Made by a program: the position numbers and the translations under genes
Shown: positions 1-8,000 of the stretch, piece after piece
Numbering within the stretch: the stretch's first letter is position 1
Layout: each line of letters starts with the position of its first letter
The notes under the pieces: generated by a model
Told to the model about the DNA's origin: nothing
Seen by the model: the letters and a program-made list of their open reading frames with translations, nothing else
Database searches by the model: none
Origin: an uncultured Bacteroidales bacterium
GTDB taxonomy: Bacteria > Bacteroidota > Bacteroidia > Bacteroidales > WCHB1-69
DNA length: 9,270 nt
Assembly (NCBI GenBank): GCA_937892025.1
Contig: CALAVA010000244.1
Coordinates: 1-9,270, forward strand
Reading direction: 5' to 3'

Positions 1-21
1 AATCCCCAATCCCCAATCCCC
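1..21. repeat. Telomere-like repeat, three copies of AATCCCC
   Basis: Three perfect tandem copies of the 7-base unit AATCCCC (CCCCAAT in another phase) open the window, followed directly by AT-rich sequence. The C-rich strand runs 5' to 3' inward from the left end, the orientation expected of a telomere at a left chromosome end; the other strand would read ATTGGGG toward its 3' end. Ciliate telomeres are built on C4A2 or C4A4 units, so a C4-A2-T unit is ciliate-like. I recall this unit being reported for rumen ciliates but cannot check that here. Three copies at a contig edge are few, so an internal C-rich tract cut by the contig end is possible, though less likely given the AT-rich surroundings. 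Confidence 0.75.
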
Positions 22-142
22 ATTTTATTATCATATTCTTCAAAATCTCTAATAATTAATTAATTTAATTGTCATAATAATTAAAATTATATAGATTATA
101 ATTCAAGCTTATATTATACAGAAAATTTAGCACTTTAAACAG
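22..142. other. AT-rich subtelomeric spacer / 3' flank of the importin gene
   Basis: This short, almost pure A/T spacer lies between the telomere-like repeat and the stop codon of the minus-strand importin gene. It holds no open frame of note. On the minus strand it contains AATAAA at 24-29, immediately inside the telomere repeat, and a near-palindromic TTAATTAATTAA tract around 55-66. Either could be chance in DNA this AT-rich. The short distance from stop codon to telomere resembles the compact ends of ciliate macronuclear chromosomes, where a gene often finishes within a few hundred bases of the cap. Confidence 0.5.
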
Positions 143-3100
143 TTAAATTCCATTTCTTTTAATATTTATAATTCTTCTTGGGATTTCTATTTCTTTTCCT
201 TGATAATTTATTTTGTATTTCTTTATATGATATATATCTTCTAATTGCTCACATTTATCATGTGATAATTCTTTATATAAAATATCAATACATTCTTTGT
301 CATTTTGCTTTATATAATCTAAAGTATTTTTAAAATAAAGAAATTCATCGCTATTTTTTATATTTTCATTTGATTCCAAAATATAACTTATACTTTTATC
401 TATTTTATTCTCATTCTCTTCTTCCTCTTCCGCTTCTTCCTCAGATTCAGATTCTTCATTTATAAAATCAGTTTTTCCATCTACATTTTTTTTTATTATA
501 TTTTCATTTAATTCATTTTTCATTAATTTATTTCTTCTTTTGATTTCTTGTTCTCTGTGTCGTAGAATAAAATCAACAAAAATTTTAATTAATTTTACTT
601 TTACTTTTTTATCATTGCTAAAGAATTCATTTAATTTTTCCATTTTCATCATAGAACAAAATCCCAATAACATGCATTTTCTTAATAATTCATTTTCTAC
701 TTCAAACTCATTAAGATAAGATAATATTTCTACATATTTTTCATAACTAAAAGGTTCATTTCCAATATGTTCATATAATTTCACTTTTTCTTTTTTTTGA
801 ATTATTTCAATTTTATCCAATAAACTATGAGTCTGATCTGGTTTAAAAATATAACCTAAAGATAATATTCCTAATATAATAATATCTTTTTCTTTTTTTC
901 CTTTTGAAGTATCATTTTGTATATCTTCTTCAAATATATAAGCAAAGCATTTAAGTGATTTACCTAATAAATTTTTTGCAATATTCTCATTTATATCCAT
1001 ATTTTTACTATATATTTGTAAAGTTAACAATAGAGCATATAAATTAGATAAATCATGTTGATCACAATCAATCTCAAAGCAGATATTTATTAATTTTATT
1101 ATAGTTTTAAATAAAGAATTTTGGCTTATATATTCTCCTGAGATGCATTTTTCCAAATAATATAAAAAAGTGCAAACGAAAGAATAACTGGATAAACTGA
1201 AAGTTCTTTCATTGTCAATAATCTTAAACATTGAATTAAATACTATTATACTAGATTCATTTATGCCTTGAAGACATTTCACATAATCAACCATTGTTTT
1301 TACTAAGTTTTCATAGTATAAAAAATTATATATATCTTTCATAAGATTTAATGCTGGTTTAAATATATCATCAAATTTTTTTAACTCTGTTTGAAAATTA
1401 TTATTAGTTCTATCAATTCTATTTACACCATTCAAAAAGCTACTTATAATAGAAAAATACAAAGGGCAATATATTTTTGAATTATAATCTCCTTCATCGT
1501 TTTCTCTTTCAAATCTACTTGTCAATTTGCTTAAGCAATTAAATAATATCTCCCTATCTTTAATTTTGACATCTTTTATAATTTGCTCAATAACATTAAA
1601 AAGTGAATATAGTTCTGTTATATTTATGATATCAATTAAATCACTGAAATATTTTTGAAAAGAATTTTCTAAAATATTTATCAACCAAGTATTTTCTCTA
1701 TTTTTTTCCTGAGATAATTTTGTTAAATATACTATAATTTCAGCAGCTTCATTTCCTAAAGATTGATAATATAAATATTGCTCTGAATAATCCTCACTAT
1801 TTGATTGAGTTAAATTTTCAAACAAAAAATAGAGTACTTTTTGAACAAATATATTATTTATATCATTTAATTCATTTTCAATTTCAATTTTATTGTCTGA
1901 TTCATTATTATTATCATTATTATTATTATTTTCATCTTCTGTTTGATTTTCTTCATTGAATAAATTTTGAATGACAAATTTAAATAAATGACAGAATTTC
2001 ATTTTAATTAGTGGATCTCTGACTTTGACAAATTTATCTTGGGCTTTTATAAGTACTTCTTTTAATTTATTTTTTAAATTATCGTAATTTAATAATTTTT
2101 CCTGTAAAACAATTAATACCAAAATACAAAAATCTAATTTTATATTTTCACTTAGTTTATCAAATAAAACATTTTGTGATTTATAATAGTTATATATATT
2201 ATATATATTATTATTTATATTATTCTGCTCTTTGTTCATTATATCATCGAGCATTCCAATCATATAAGAAAATATAAAATTAGCCAAATCTTCATAATAT
2301 TCACATATCTTTTTGATTAAAAAAAGTCCACTTATATTAAAATTATGAAGAGTAAAATTATATAACAAATCGTTGAAATAAGCGCAATATTCTTCGGGAT
2401 CACATCTCATATATTTTAATTCACTTTCTACTGTGATTAACAGGGGAAATAATGCATTTAATAAAAATAATTTAATATGCTGATTAAATTCTTTTCTAAT
2501 TTGCTCTATAATAAGACTATCTGATAGAAATATAGTCATATTATATAATAAATTGTTAAAACTATTTTCTTCATCTCCAGTTTCATCATCTATTTCTTTC
2601 AATAAATAAAATTTTTTTTCATTATTTAGAATATTTTCATATGATTTTATAACTAAAGATATAATCTTTGAAATTATATTAATAATCTCATTATTGTTTA
2701 TATTATTTTTTTTTTCTTCAAATAATATATTCTTTTTATTATCATTATCATTTGATGACATTTTTGAATATCGTATTCCCAAAATTAAAAATCGAAAAGC
2801 AGAAGCTTTCATAAAATTTATTTCTGTATAATTATCATCAAATATTATAATGGGATTGGGCTCACCAAATTTATTTCTTGTTTCTTCGTCAATTTTTGGA
2901 TTTATTTGAATAAGTTCATAGGTATATTTTCCATATTTTATTAAAATTTCATCAGCTACTTCCTTCCTTTTTAAAGAAGAATAAAATTTTTTCAATTTTA
3001 ATAAAATTTCATAAAAAGAATTATACAATTCTGTCAGAATAGGTATAAAATTGCTTTCTAAGAAATTTTTATCTGGAACTATAAACAAATGTACTTTCTG

Positions 3101-3256
3101 AAAAATATTATCAATTAAAGGTATATAATATTTTAGAACAAAATCTAAATAATTATCTTGATTATAATAATTTGAAAAAAGCAAAGAATTAATTAATAAT
3201 AATCCATTTTTTGATATAAATAAAAAATCATATTCATTAATACTCCTTTCCGTATG
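143..3256 (-). CDS. Importin-7/8-like (Nmd5/Kap119-type) karyopherin beta, N-terminus missing
   Basis: This is a eukaryotic nuclear transport receptor made of helical HEAT-type repeats that would carry cargo through the nuclear pore under Ran control. Numbered from the TTG codon at 3184, it has 1013 residues and ends in TAA at 143-145. Support for the importin-7/8 branch comes from the family's DPxEY segment (CDPEEY, residues 261-266), a late 'MLLGFCSMMKME' segment like the 'VLGLCALIDME' of importin-7, an acidic Glu/Ser run at about 906-924, and a closing block (FLYFKNTLDYIKQND...LSHDKCEQLEDI) matching the family C-terminus. Asn/Asp-rich inserts occur at about 140-165 and 410-440. TTG is probably not the true start: the frame stays open to a stop at 3257-3259 with a plausible sequence (INEYDFLFISKNGLLLINS). 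Since the DPxEY segment lies further along in full-length importin-7 (from memory), roughly the first 100 residues, including the Ran-binding N-terminal repeats, are absent. Nothing bacterial resembles it. Confidence 0.82.
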   Translation of the reverse strand, partial: HTERSINEYDFLFISKNGLLLINSLLFSNYYNQDNYLDFVLKYYIPLIDNIFQKVHLFIVPDKNFLESNFIPILTELYNSFYEILLKLKKFYSSLKRKEVADEILIKYGKYTYELIQINPKIDEETRNKFGEPNPIIIFDDNYTEINFMKASAFRFLILGIRYSKMSSNDNDNKKNILFEEKKNNINNNEIINIISKIISLVIKSYENILNNEKKFYLLKEIDDETGDEENSFNNLLYNMTIFLSDSLIIEQIRKEFNQHIKLFLLNALFPLLITVESELKYMRCDPEEYCAYFNDLLYNFTLHNFNISGLFLIKKICEYYEDLANFIFSYMIGMLDDIMNKEQNNINNNIYNIYNYYKSQNVLFDKLSENIKLDFCILVLIVLQEKLLNYDNLKNKLKEVLIKAQDKFVKVRDPLIKMKFCHLFKFVIQNLFNEENQTEDENNNNNDNNNESDNKIEIENELNDINNIFVQKVLYFLFENLTQSNSEDYSEQYLYYQSLGNEAAEIIVYLTKLSQEKNRENTWLINILENSFQKYFSDLIDIINITELYSLFNVIEQIIKDVKIKDREILFNCLSKLTSRFERENDEGDYNSKIYCPLYFSIISSFLNGVNRIDRTNNNFQTELKKFDDIFKPALNLMKDIYNFLYYENLVKTMVDYVKCLQGINESSIIVFNSMFKIIDNERTFSLSSYSFVCTFLYYLEKCISGEYISQNSLFKTIIKLINICFEIDCDQHDLSNLYALLLTLQIYSKNMDINENIAKNLLGKSLKCFAYIFEEDIQNDTSKGKKEKDIIILGILSLGYIFKPDQTHSLLDKIEIIQKKEKVKLYEHIGNEPFSYEKYVEILSYLNEFEVENELLRKCMLLGFCSMMKMEKLNEFFSNDKKVKVKLIKIFVDFILRHREQEIKRRNKLMKNELNENIIKKNVDGKTDFINEESESEEEAEEEEENENKIDKSISYILESNENIKNSDEFLYFKNTLDYIKQNDKECIDILYKELSHDKCEQLEDIYHIKKYKINYQGKEIEIPRRIINIKRNGI
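1904..1932. repeat. ATT trinucleotide-rich microsatellite coding Asn/Asp run
   Basis: This is a run of ATT triplets interrupted by ATC. On the minus strand it reads as AAT/GAT codons, giving an Asn/Asp-rich stretch inside the importin gene (about residues 418-428). Such in-frame Asn runs are common in AT-rich protist genes and probably form a disordered loop between helical repeats. It is not typical of the bacterial half of the window. Confidence 0.7.
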
Positions 3257-3271
3257 TTAAAATTAGTTTGA
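3240..3271. other. Junction between protist-like and Bacteroidetes-like DNA
   Basis: Left of this interval the sequence is an AT-rich eukaryotic gene read leftward; right of it is a bacterial operon read rightward. The importin frame remains open leftward from a stop at 3257-3259. The transporter homology on the right is clear from about 3272 and may reach back to an ATG at 3254. The exact breakpoint cannot be fixed by eye and could lie anywhere from 3185 to 3271. No insertion sequence, inverted repeat, tRNA or attachment site is visible at the join. Both flanking genes appear cut near their 5' ends, which points to a random join. Confidence 0.75.
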
Positions 3272-3619
3272 TTAGTCATTCTCAAATCAGTTTTAGTGGT
3301 ATCTGCCCAAACTTTGCTAAAAATATCGGTAGAACTTTTTGGAAAGTTCTCATTTACATGGGCATATTTCAAAACCGTATTCACCACATGGCAATTTTTC
3401 CTATCTGGTTTATTGGCCATTTTAAGTGTTGTCGTTTGGATGTATGTACTAAAAAGATACGAATTTAGTGTCGCTTATCCCATGTTGTCAATAAGTTATG
3501 CAATCAGTTTATTATCTGGTTATTTTATTTTCCAAGAATCAATTACCTTAACAAGGTGGTTGGGCGTTCTCATTGTAATGGCAGGTGTTATACTTATCGC
3601 AATGGATGCAAACAGATGA
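3272..3619 (+). CDS. Small EamA/SMR-like four-helix membrane protein, 5' end disrupted
   Basis: This is a short inner-membrane protein of the drug/metabolite transporter superfamily, in the size class of SMR exporters and ArnE-like lipid-linked sugar flippase subunits. Four hydrophobic helices are visible: the LVILKSVLVVSAQTLLK region, WQFFLSGLLAILSVVVW, VAYPMLSISYAISLLSG and RWLGVLIVMAGVILIAM. The 'AYPMLS...SY' segment and the 'RWLGVLIVMAGV' helix are hallmarks of the small EamA group. GTG at 3296 is the first conventional start after a stop, but helix 1 begins upstream of it, so it is unlikely to be genuine. The natural start may be ATG at 3254 (MLKLV), separated from the rest by an in-frame TGA at 3269-3271, a position where one base change would give Leu or Trp. 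Either the gene carries a nonsense mutation or error, or the chimeric join removed its true start. Its TGA stop overlaps the LolA-like gene's ATG (ATGA). With a GT2 gene nearby, flipping a lipid-linked sugar is plausible but unproven. Confidence 0.75.
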   Translation, partial: LVILKSVLVVSAQTLLKISVELFGKFSFTWAYFKTVFTTWQFFLSGLLAILSVVVWMYVLKRYEFSVAYPMLSISYAISLLSGYFIFQESITLTRWLGVLIVMAGVILIAMDANR

Positions 3620-4260
3620 AAAACAAGACATTCATATTAGTTTTCAGTCTTTTAAACATATTGCTTATACCCTTTGTACATGGACAAAGCAAATCATATA
3701 AAGCACTGTCTAACAATGAGATTGTTACGTTACAACAAAACATGCAACAAGCGACGGCAAAACTGAAAAGTTTGCAGGCTGATTTTGTTCAAACCAAAAA
3801 CTCTACCTTGTTTGCAGAACCCTCTATACAGAATGGTAAACTATATTTTCACGCTCCCTCTGACTTGTGTTGGCAATATATCACCCCTAATCGAATGTCT
3901 ATTGTTATGCACAATGACGAAATGGTGATAAAAACAGTCAAAGAAAACACAATAAATGCTCCAAAAGGAGTGCAAGAAATGATACAATTGATTTGCAATG
4001 CTATCAATGGAAATTTTTTGGCACATGCAGAACTATTTGATATTCAATATTACAAAGACAAAAACTATATATTATACTTAGTACCTAAACAAAAACGGCT
4101 CAAAAATATGTATCAAAATATTGTCATATTTTTGGGAGAACAACACTATATAGCCGACAAAGTAATTTTAACAGAACAAAATGGAGATGAGACATCCATT
4201 ATCTTCAAAAATCAAAAAATAAATGAATCAATCCCTGAATCTTATTTTTCAACCAAATAA
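3616..4260 (+). CDS. LolA-like outer-membrane lipoprotein/lipid carrier
   Basis: This is a 214-residue periplasmic protein of the LolA/LolB fold, which shields acyl chains while moving lipoproteins or lipids from the inner to the outer membrane. Residues 1-23 form a signal peptide (MKNKT, a hydrophobic core, then VHG before Gln24). Family features follow: LQADFVQTK at 53-61, G-KLYFHAP-SDLCWQY at about 74-88 (the strand pair in which LolA usually has K-x-R-W-E-Y), and a C-terminal NESIPESYF (203-211) matching the usual ending. ATG at 3616 is chosen because it starts the signal peptide and overlaps the previous stop as ATGA. An in-frame ATG at 3556 would add 20 residues lying inside the transporter gene and is rejected. 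No lipobox Cys is seen, so it should be soluble. Because it sits beside an MMPL exporter and a GT2 enzyme rather than alone, it is more likely a dedicated carrier for this cluster's lipid than the housekeeping LolA. Confidence 0.87.
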   Translation: MKNKTFILVFSLLNILLIPFVHGQSKSYKALSNNEIVTLQQNMQQATAKLKSLQADFVQTKNSTLFAEPSIQNGKLYFHAPSDLCWQYITPNRMSIVMHNDEMVIKTVKENTINAPKGVQEMIQLICNAINGNFLAHAELFDIQYYKDKNYILYLVPKQKRLKNMYQNIVIFLGEQHYIADKVILTEQNGDETSIIFKNQKINESIPESYFSTK

Positions 4261-4263
4261 AAT

Positions 4264-5037
4264 ATGGACAATATCCCTGAAAAGAATAATTTACCTGATA
4301 ATATTTGTGTATTGATACCTGTTTACAATAGTGGAGCATTGATTGATGATGTAATAGGGTCTTTATTGTCAAGAAGGATAAAAGTTTTGGTTGTCAACGA
4401 TGGTTCAACTGATGACACAGAAAGTGTTATCAAAAAATTTCTTTTAGAGATTCATTATCTCGGTTATAAAACCAACAAAGGTAAAGGTTATGCTTTACGA
4501 CAAGGTTTTGCTATGGCAAGGCAATTGGGATACGAATATGTAATTACTATGGACGCAGATGGACAACATAAAGCCGATGACCTTAGTCGTTTTGCCCAAG
4601 CATTTACTCAATCACACAACTCCATTTTATTGGGAGTGAGAAATTTCAATCAAAAAAACATGTCTTCTGCCAGCAAATTTGCTAACAAATTCTCCAATTT
4701 TTGGTTTATGGTACAAACAGCCATGAAACTATCTGATACACAGACAGGTTATAGACTATATCCCTTGAATGGCATTAAAAACATTCACCTACTAACTAAA
4801 GGTTATGCGACCGAATTGGAGTTGTTGGTAAAGGCCCGTTGGAGAAATATCCCTATAAAAGAAGTTCCTATCCATGTGTATTATCCGCCACGCAATGAAA
4901 GAGTATCACATTTTAAACCCGCCAAAGATTTTTTTAAAATCAGTTTATTAAACACTTATCTATGTCTATTGGCAATTGTTTATGGCTACCCTTCTCTTTT
5001 TATACGAAAAATAATACACACAATAAATAAGGCATAA
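4264..5037 (+). CDS. Family 2 glycosyltransferase, polyprenol/dolichyl-phosphate mannosyltransferase-like
   Basis: This 257-residue GT-A fold enzyme would transfer a sugar from a nucleotide donor to a lipid or lipid phosphate at the cytoplasmic membrane face. The order is typical of the DPM1-like branch: nucleotide-binding PVYNSG (19-24), NDGSTDD (45-51), KGKGYALRQGF (72-82), metal-binding DADGQH (97-102) and DTQTGYR (158-164), equivalent to the conserved DTQCGFR-type loop. ERVSHF (212-217) near the C-terminus is also characteristic. A weak hydrophobic stretch at about 226-247 may attach it to the membrane; there are no strong transmembrane helices. It starts 3 bases after the LolA-like gene and ends 4 bases before the exporter gene, so it is translated with them. 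Sugar donor and acceptor cannot be read from sequence. All core catalytic motifs are intact, so it should be active. Confidence 0.9.
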   Translation: MDNIPEKNNLPDNICVLIPVYNSGALIDDVIGSLLSRRIKVLVVNDGSTDDTESVIKKFLLEIHYLGYKTNKGKGYALRQGFAMARQLGYEYVITMDADGQHKADDLSRFAQAFTQSHNSILLGVRNFNQKNMSSASKFANKFSNFWFMVQTAMKLSDTQTGYRLYPLNGIKNIHLLTKGYATELELLVKARWRNIPIKEVPIHVYYPPRNERVSHFKPAKDFFKISLLNTYLCLLAIVYGYPSLFIRKIIHTINKA

Positions 5038-5041
5038 AGTA

Positions 5042-8000
5042 ATGTTAGAAAAAATTTTTATTGCTATCTATCAATTTTTTGAGAAAAAAAGAACATTGCT
5101 TTTCAGCATACTTGCCCTCATTGTAATCGTTTGTATTGCTTTACTCTCCCGTTTGTCTTTTGAAGAAGACATCAGCAGTTTTTTGCCCAACAACAAAGAA
5201 AACCAACGGATTAATTATGCTTATCAACACATAGCCAATGCTAATACCATCATCATTAGCATAAAAGGCAGCAAACAGTATGATTATGAGCAGATTACAG
5301 AAAACATTGCAACGGAATTAAGCACTTTGTTAGAACAAAACGATACATGCAAGCGTCTTAACAAGATTTTATGTGAAATAAACACTCAAGATATGCTTCA
5401 GGTTATTGATTTTATCATAGAAAATATGCCTTTATATCTCACTGAAGCCGACTATCAAAGAATGGATTCTTTGTTGAGTTTTGAATATATTAATCAGCAA
5501 TTGGCAGAAAACAAATATTTGTTGTCCGCTCCAACTCCCATTTTTAGAGAAATACTTATGCATGACCCCTTACATTTTTGCTCGCCAGCATTGGAAGGAT
5601 TGGCAAATTTTAAGGTTGGAAATGAATATGAAATAAAAGACAATTTTATTTTTCGTAATACAGATAGTGCTACCATCATTCTGTTATCACCAGCGTTTTC
5701 AATGACAGAAACTGCCAATAACAAACTATTAGCCAATGATATAAACAATGCCATAAACACAATTTCAGAACAATATACCAATGTCCAAATCTCTGCTTTT
5801 GGTGCTCCTTTAATTTCAGTGGAAAATGCACAACAAATCAAAAAAGACAGCCTTTTGGCTGTTACTATTGCTTTGATTTTCATTCTTATTATCTTGTGCT
5901 ATTATTTTAGAAACATACGCTCTTTGCTATTGATTATCGTTTCAATAGGTTTTGGTGTTTTGTTCGCAATTGGCATTATTGCGTTGATAAACAATGAAAT
6001 ATCATTGATTGCTATTGGGGTTTCGTCCATTATAATTGGTATTGCTATCAATTATCCGCTACATTTTCTTTCTCATGCCCGACATGTGGACAATACCTAC
6101 CAACTAATAGCCGATATTGTCAATCCCCTTTTGATTGGCAATTTAACAACAATAGGGGCATTTTTAAGTTTATTGTTCATCAGTTCACCTGCCATGAAAG
6201 ATATGGGACTTCTTGCGGCATTGCTATTGTTGGGTACCATTTTATTTGTTTTACTCTTTTTGCCTCATTGTATCAAAAAAGAAAAAATCCAAAACACAAG
6301 CAAAAACAACCTAATTTTCAATAAAATATCAAACATTCAAATTGAAAATCACAAATATATTGTTGCTATTGTATTATTATTGACCATTGTGTTATACTTT
6401 TTTAGTTTACAAACTGAATTTGACGACAATATGCACAATATCAACTATATGACAAAAGAGCAAAGACATACTTTAAACCAAATATTATCCAATCAAGACA
6501 CCACTATTGACAATCTATATCTTGTCAGCGATGGCAACAACATTGACGAAGCCTTAATGGCCTACGAACACACAATTCCGCTAATGACAGCATTACAAAA
6601 ACAAGACAAAATACTATCTTTTAGTGGAATAGGAAATTATATTCCTTCTCAACAACAACAACAAGCAGCCATTGAAAGATGGAATTGCTATTGGAAAGAC
6701 AAACAAAAAACTTTTCTTGACAATTTAGACAAGGCTGCCGAAATAAACGCTTACAACAATGTAGCTTTTAACAAATTCAAACAAATCATCAAAAGGGATT
6801 ATCAAGTACACGATTTTACTTATTTTGCCGTATTGTCAAACAATTTGGCTCAAAATTATTTATCTATAGAAGAAGACAAATCATTGGTTTATTGCTTAAT
6901 ACAAATTCCAAAATCTCACCGAACAGAAATCACTAAAGTATTTGAGAATAAAGACAATGTGTTTTTATTTGACAATTCTTCTATATTAAACAGAATGATA
7001 AATACTTTAAGCGATGATTTTAACAAAGTGCTTTATATTTGTGCATTTATTGTTTTTGCTTTTTTGCTGTATTCGTTTGGAAGTTTGGAATTGAGTTTAA
7101 TTTCTTTTGTTCCTCTGATGGTTGCATGGATATGGATTCTTGGTCTTATGGGTATTTTCGGCTTAAAGTTCAATATCGTCAATATAATTTTGGCAACTTT
7201 CATCTTTGGGCAAGGAGATGACTACACCATATTTGTTACAGAAGGACTTATGTATGAATATCGTTATGGCAAACCTATGCTTGCAAAATTCAAAAGTGCC
7301 ATTATGTTGTCTTCTTTGATAATGTTTATAGGCATTGGCACGTTGATATTTGCCCAACATCCTGCCATGAAATCCTTAGCAGAAGTTACCATTGTAGGCA
7401 TGTTATCGGTGGTTTTGATGGCCTATTTATTTCCTCCATTACTATTTAAAACACTGACTTACAAGAACAAAAAGCCAAGAAAATATCCTCTTACTTTAAA
7501 AGACATTCTTCGTTCTATTTATGTATATACGAACATATTTATAGTCATATTGGTTGTCCATATTGTCGGATTTGTTCTCCTTAGCCTTGGCGGAAAAACA
7601 AAAAAGCATCAGCAGCAATATCATTTGCTACTTCATCATGTTTTCCGCTCCATTCTTCGCTTTGCACCCAACAACGGATATGTCGTTCACAATCGTGAAT
7701 TACTGCAAGATAAGCCAAAAATAATCATTGCTAACCATCAATCTATTGTGGATATTGTCGCCGTATTGGCACTCTCTCCCAATATTGTCATTGTGGTGAA
7801 TGATTGGGTGTGGAATTCATTTTGGATTGGAAAAATAATCAGATATGCTGGTTTTATGAAAATTGATCAAGATTTATTGTTCAATACAGACCAAATAGAA
7901 GAAAGGCTACGAAACGGATATTCTGTGGTCATATTTCCAGAAGCTACACGGTCTGTGGACTGCACCATAGGCAACTTCCACAAAGGGGCTTTTTATCTTG

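Noticed and set aside
2184..2222. Dense TATATA/ATTATA tract as a possible promoter or origin
   Set aside because: It lies inside the continuous importin frame, where it encodes an Asn/Ile/Tyr-rich stretch. It is explained by AT-rich coding sequence.
3213..3245. Possible promoter before the bacterial operon (TTGATA, then AT-rich sequence)
   Set aside because: The segment is probably protist coding sequence, lacks the Bacteroidetes TAnnTTTG element at a sensible distance, and such AT-rich matches arise easily by chance.
3193..3420. Minus-strand 75-residue frame across the junction
   Set aside because: It is antisense to the EamA-like gene and runs through the chimeric join into AT-rich protist sequence. 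It has no recognisable domain and is a shadow frame.
3556..3615. Upstream ATG extending the LolA-like protein by 20 residues
   Set aside because: The extension lies inside the transporter coding sequence and would bury the signal peptide. The ATG at 3616 starts a clean signal peptide and shows normal ATGA coupling.
6650..6664. Five CAA triplets in the exporter gene
   Set aside because: This is a short poly-Gln run (residues 537-541) in a periplasmic domain, in frame, and too short to treat as a notable repeat.
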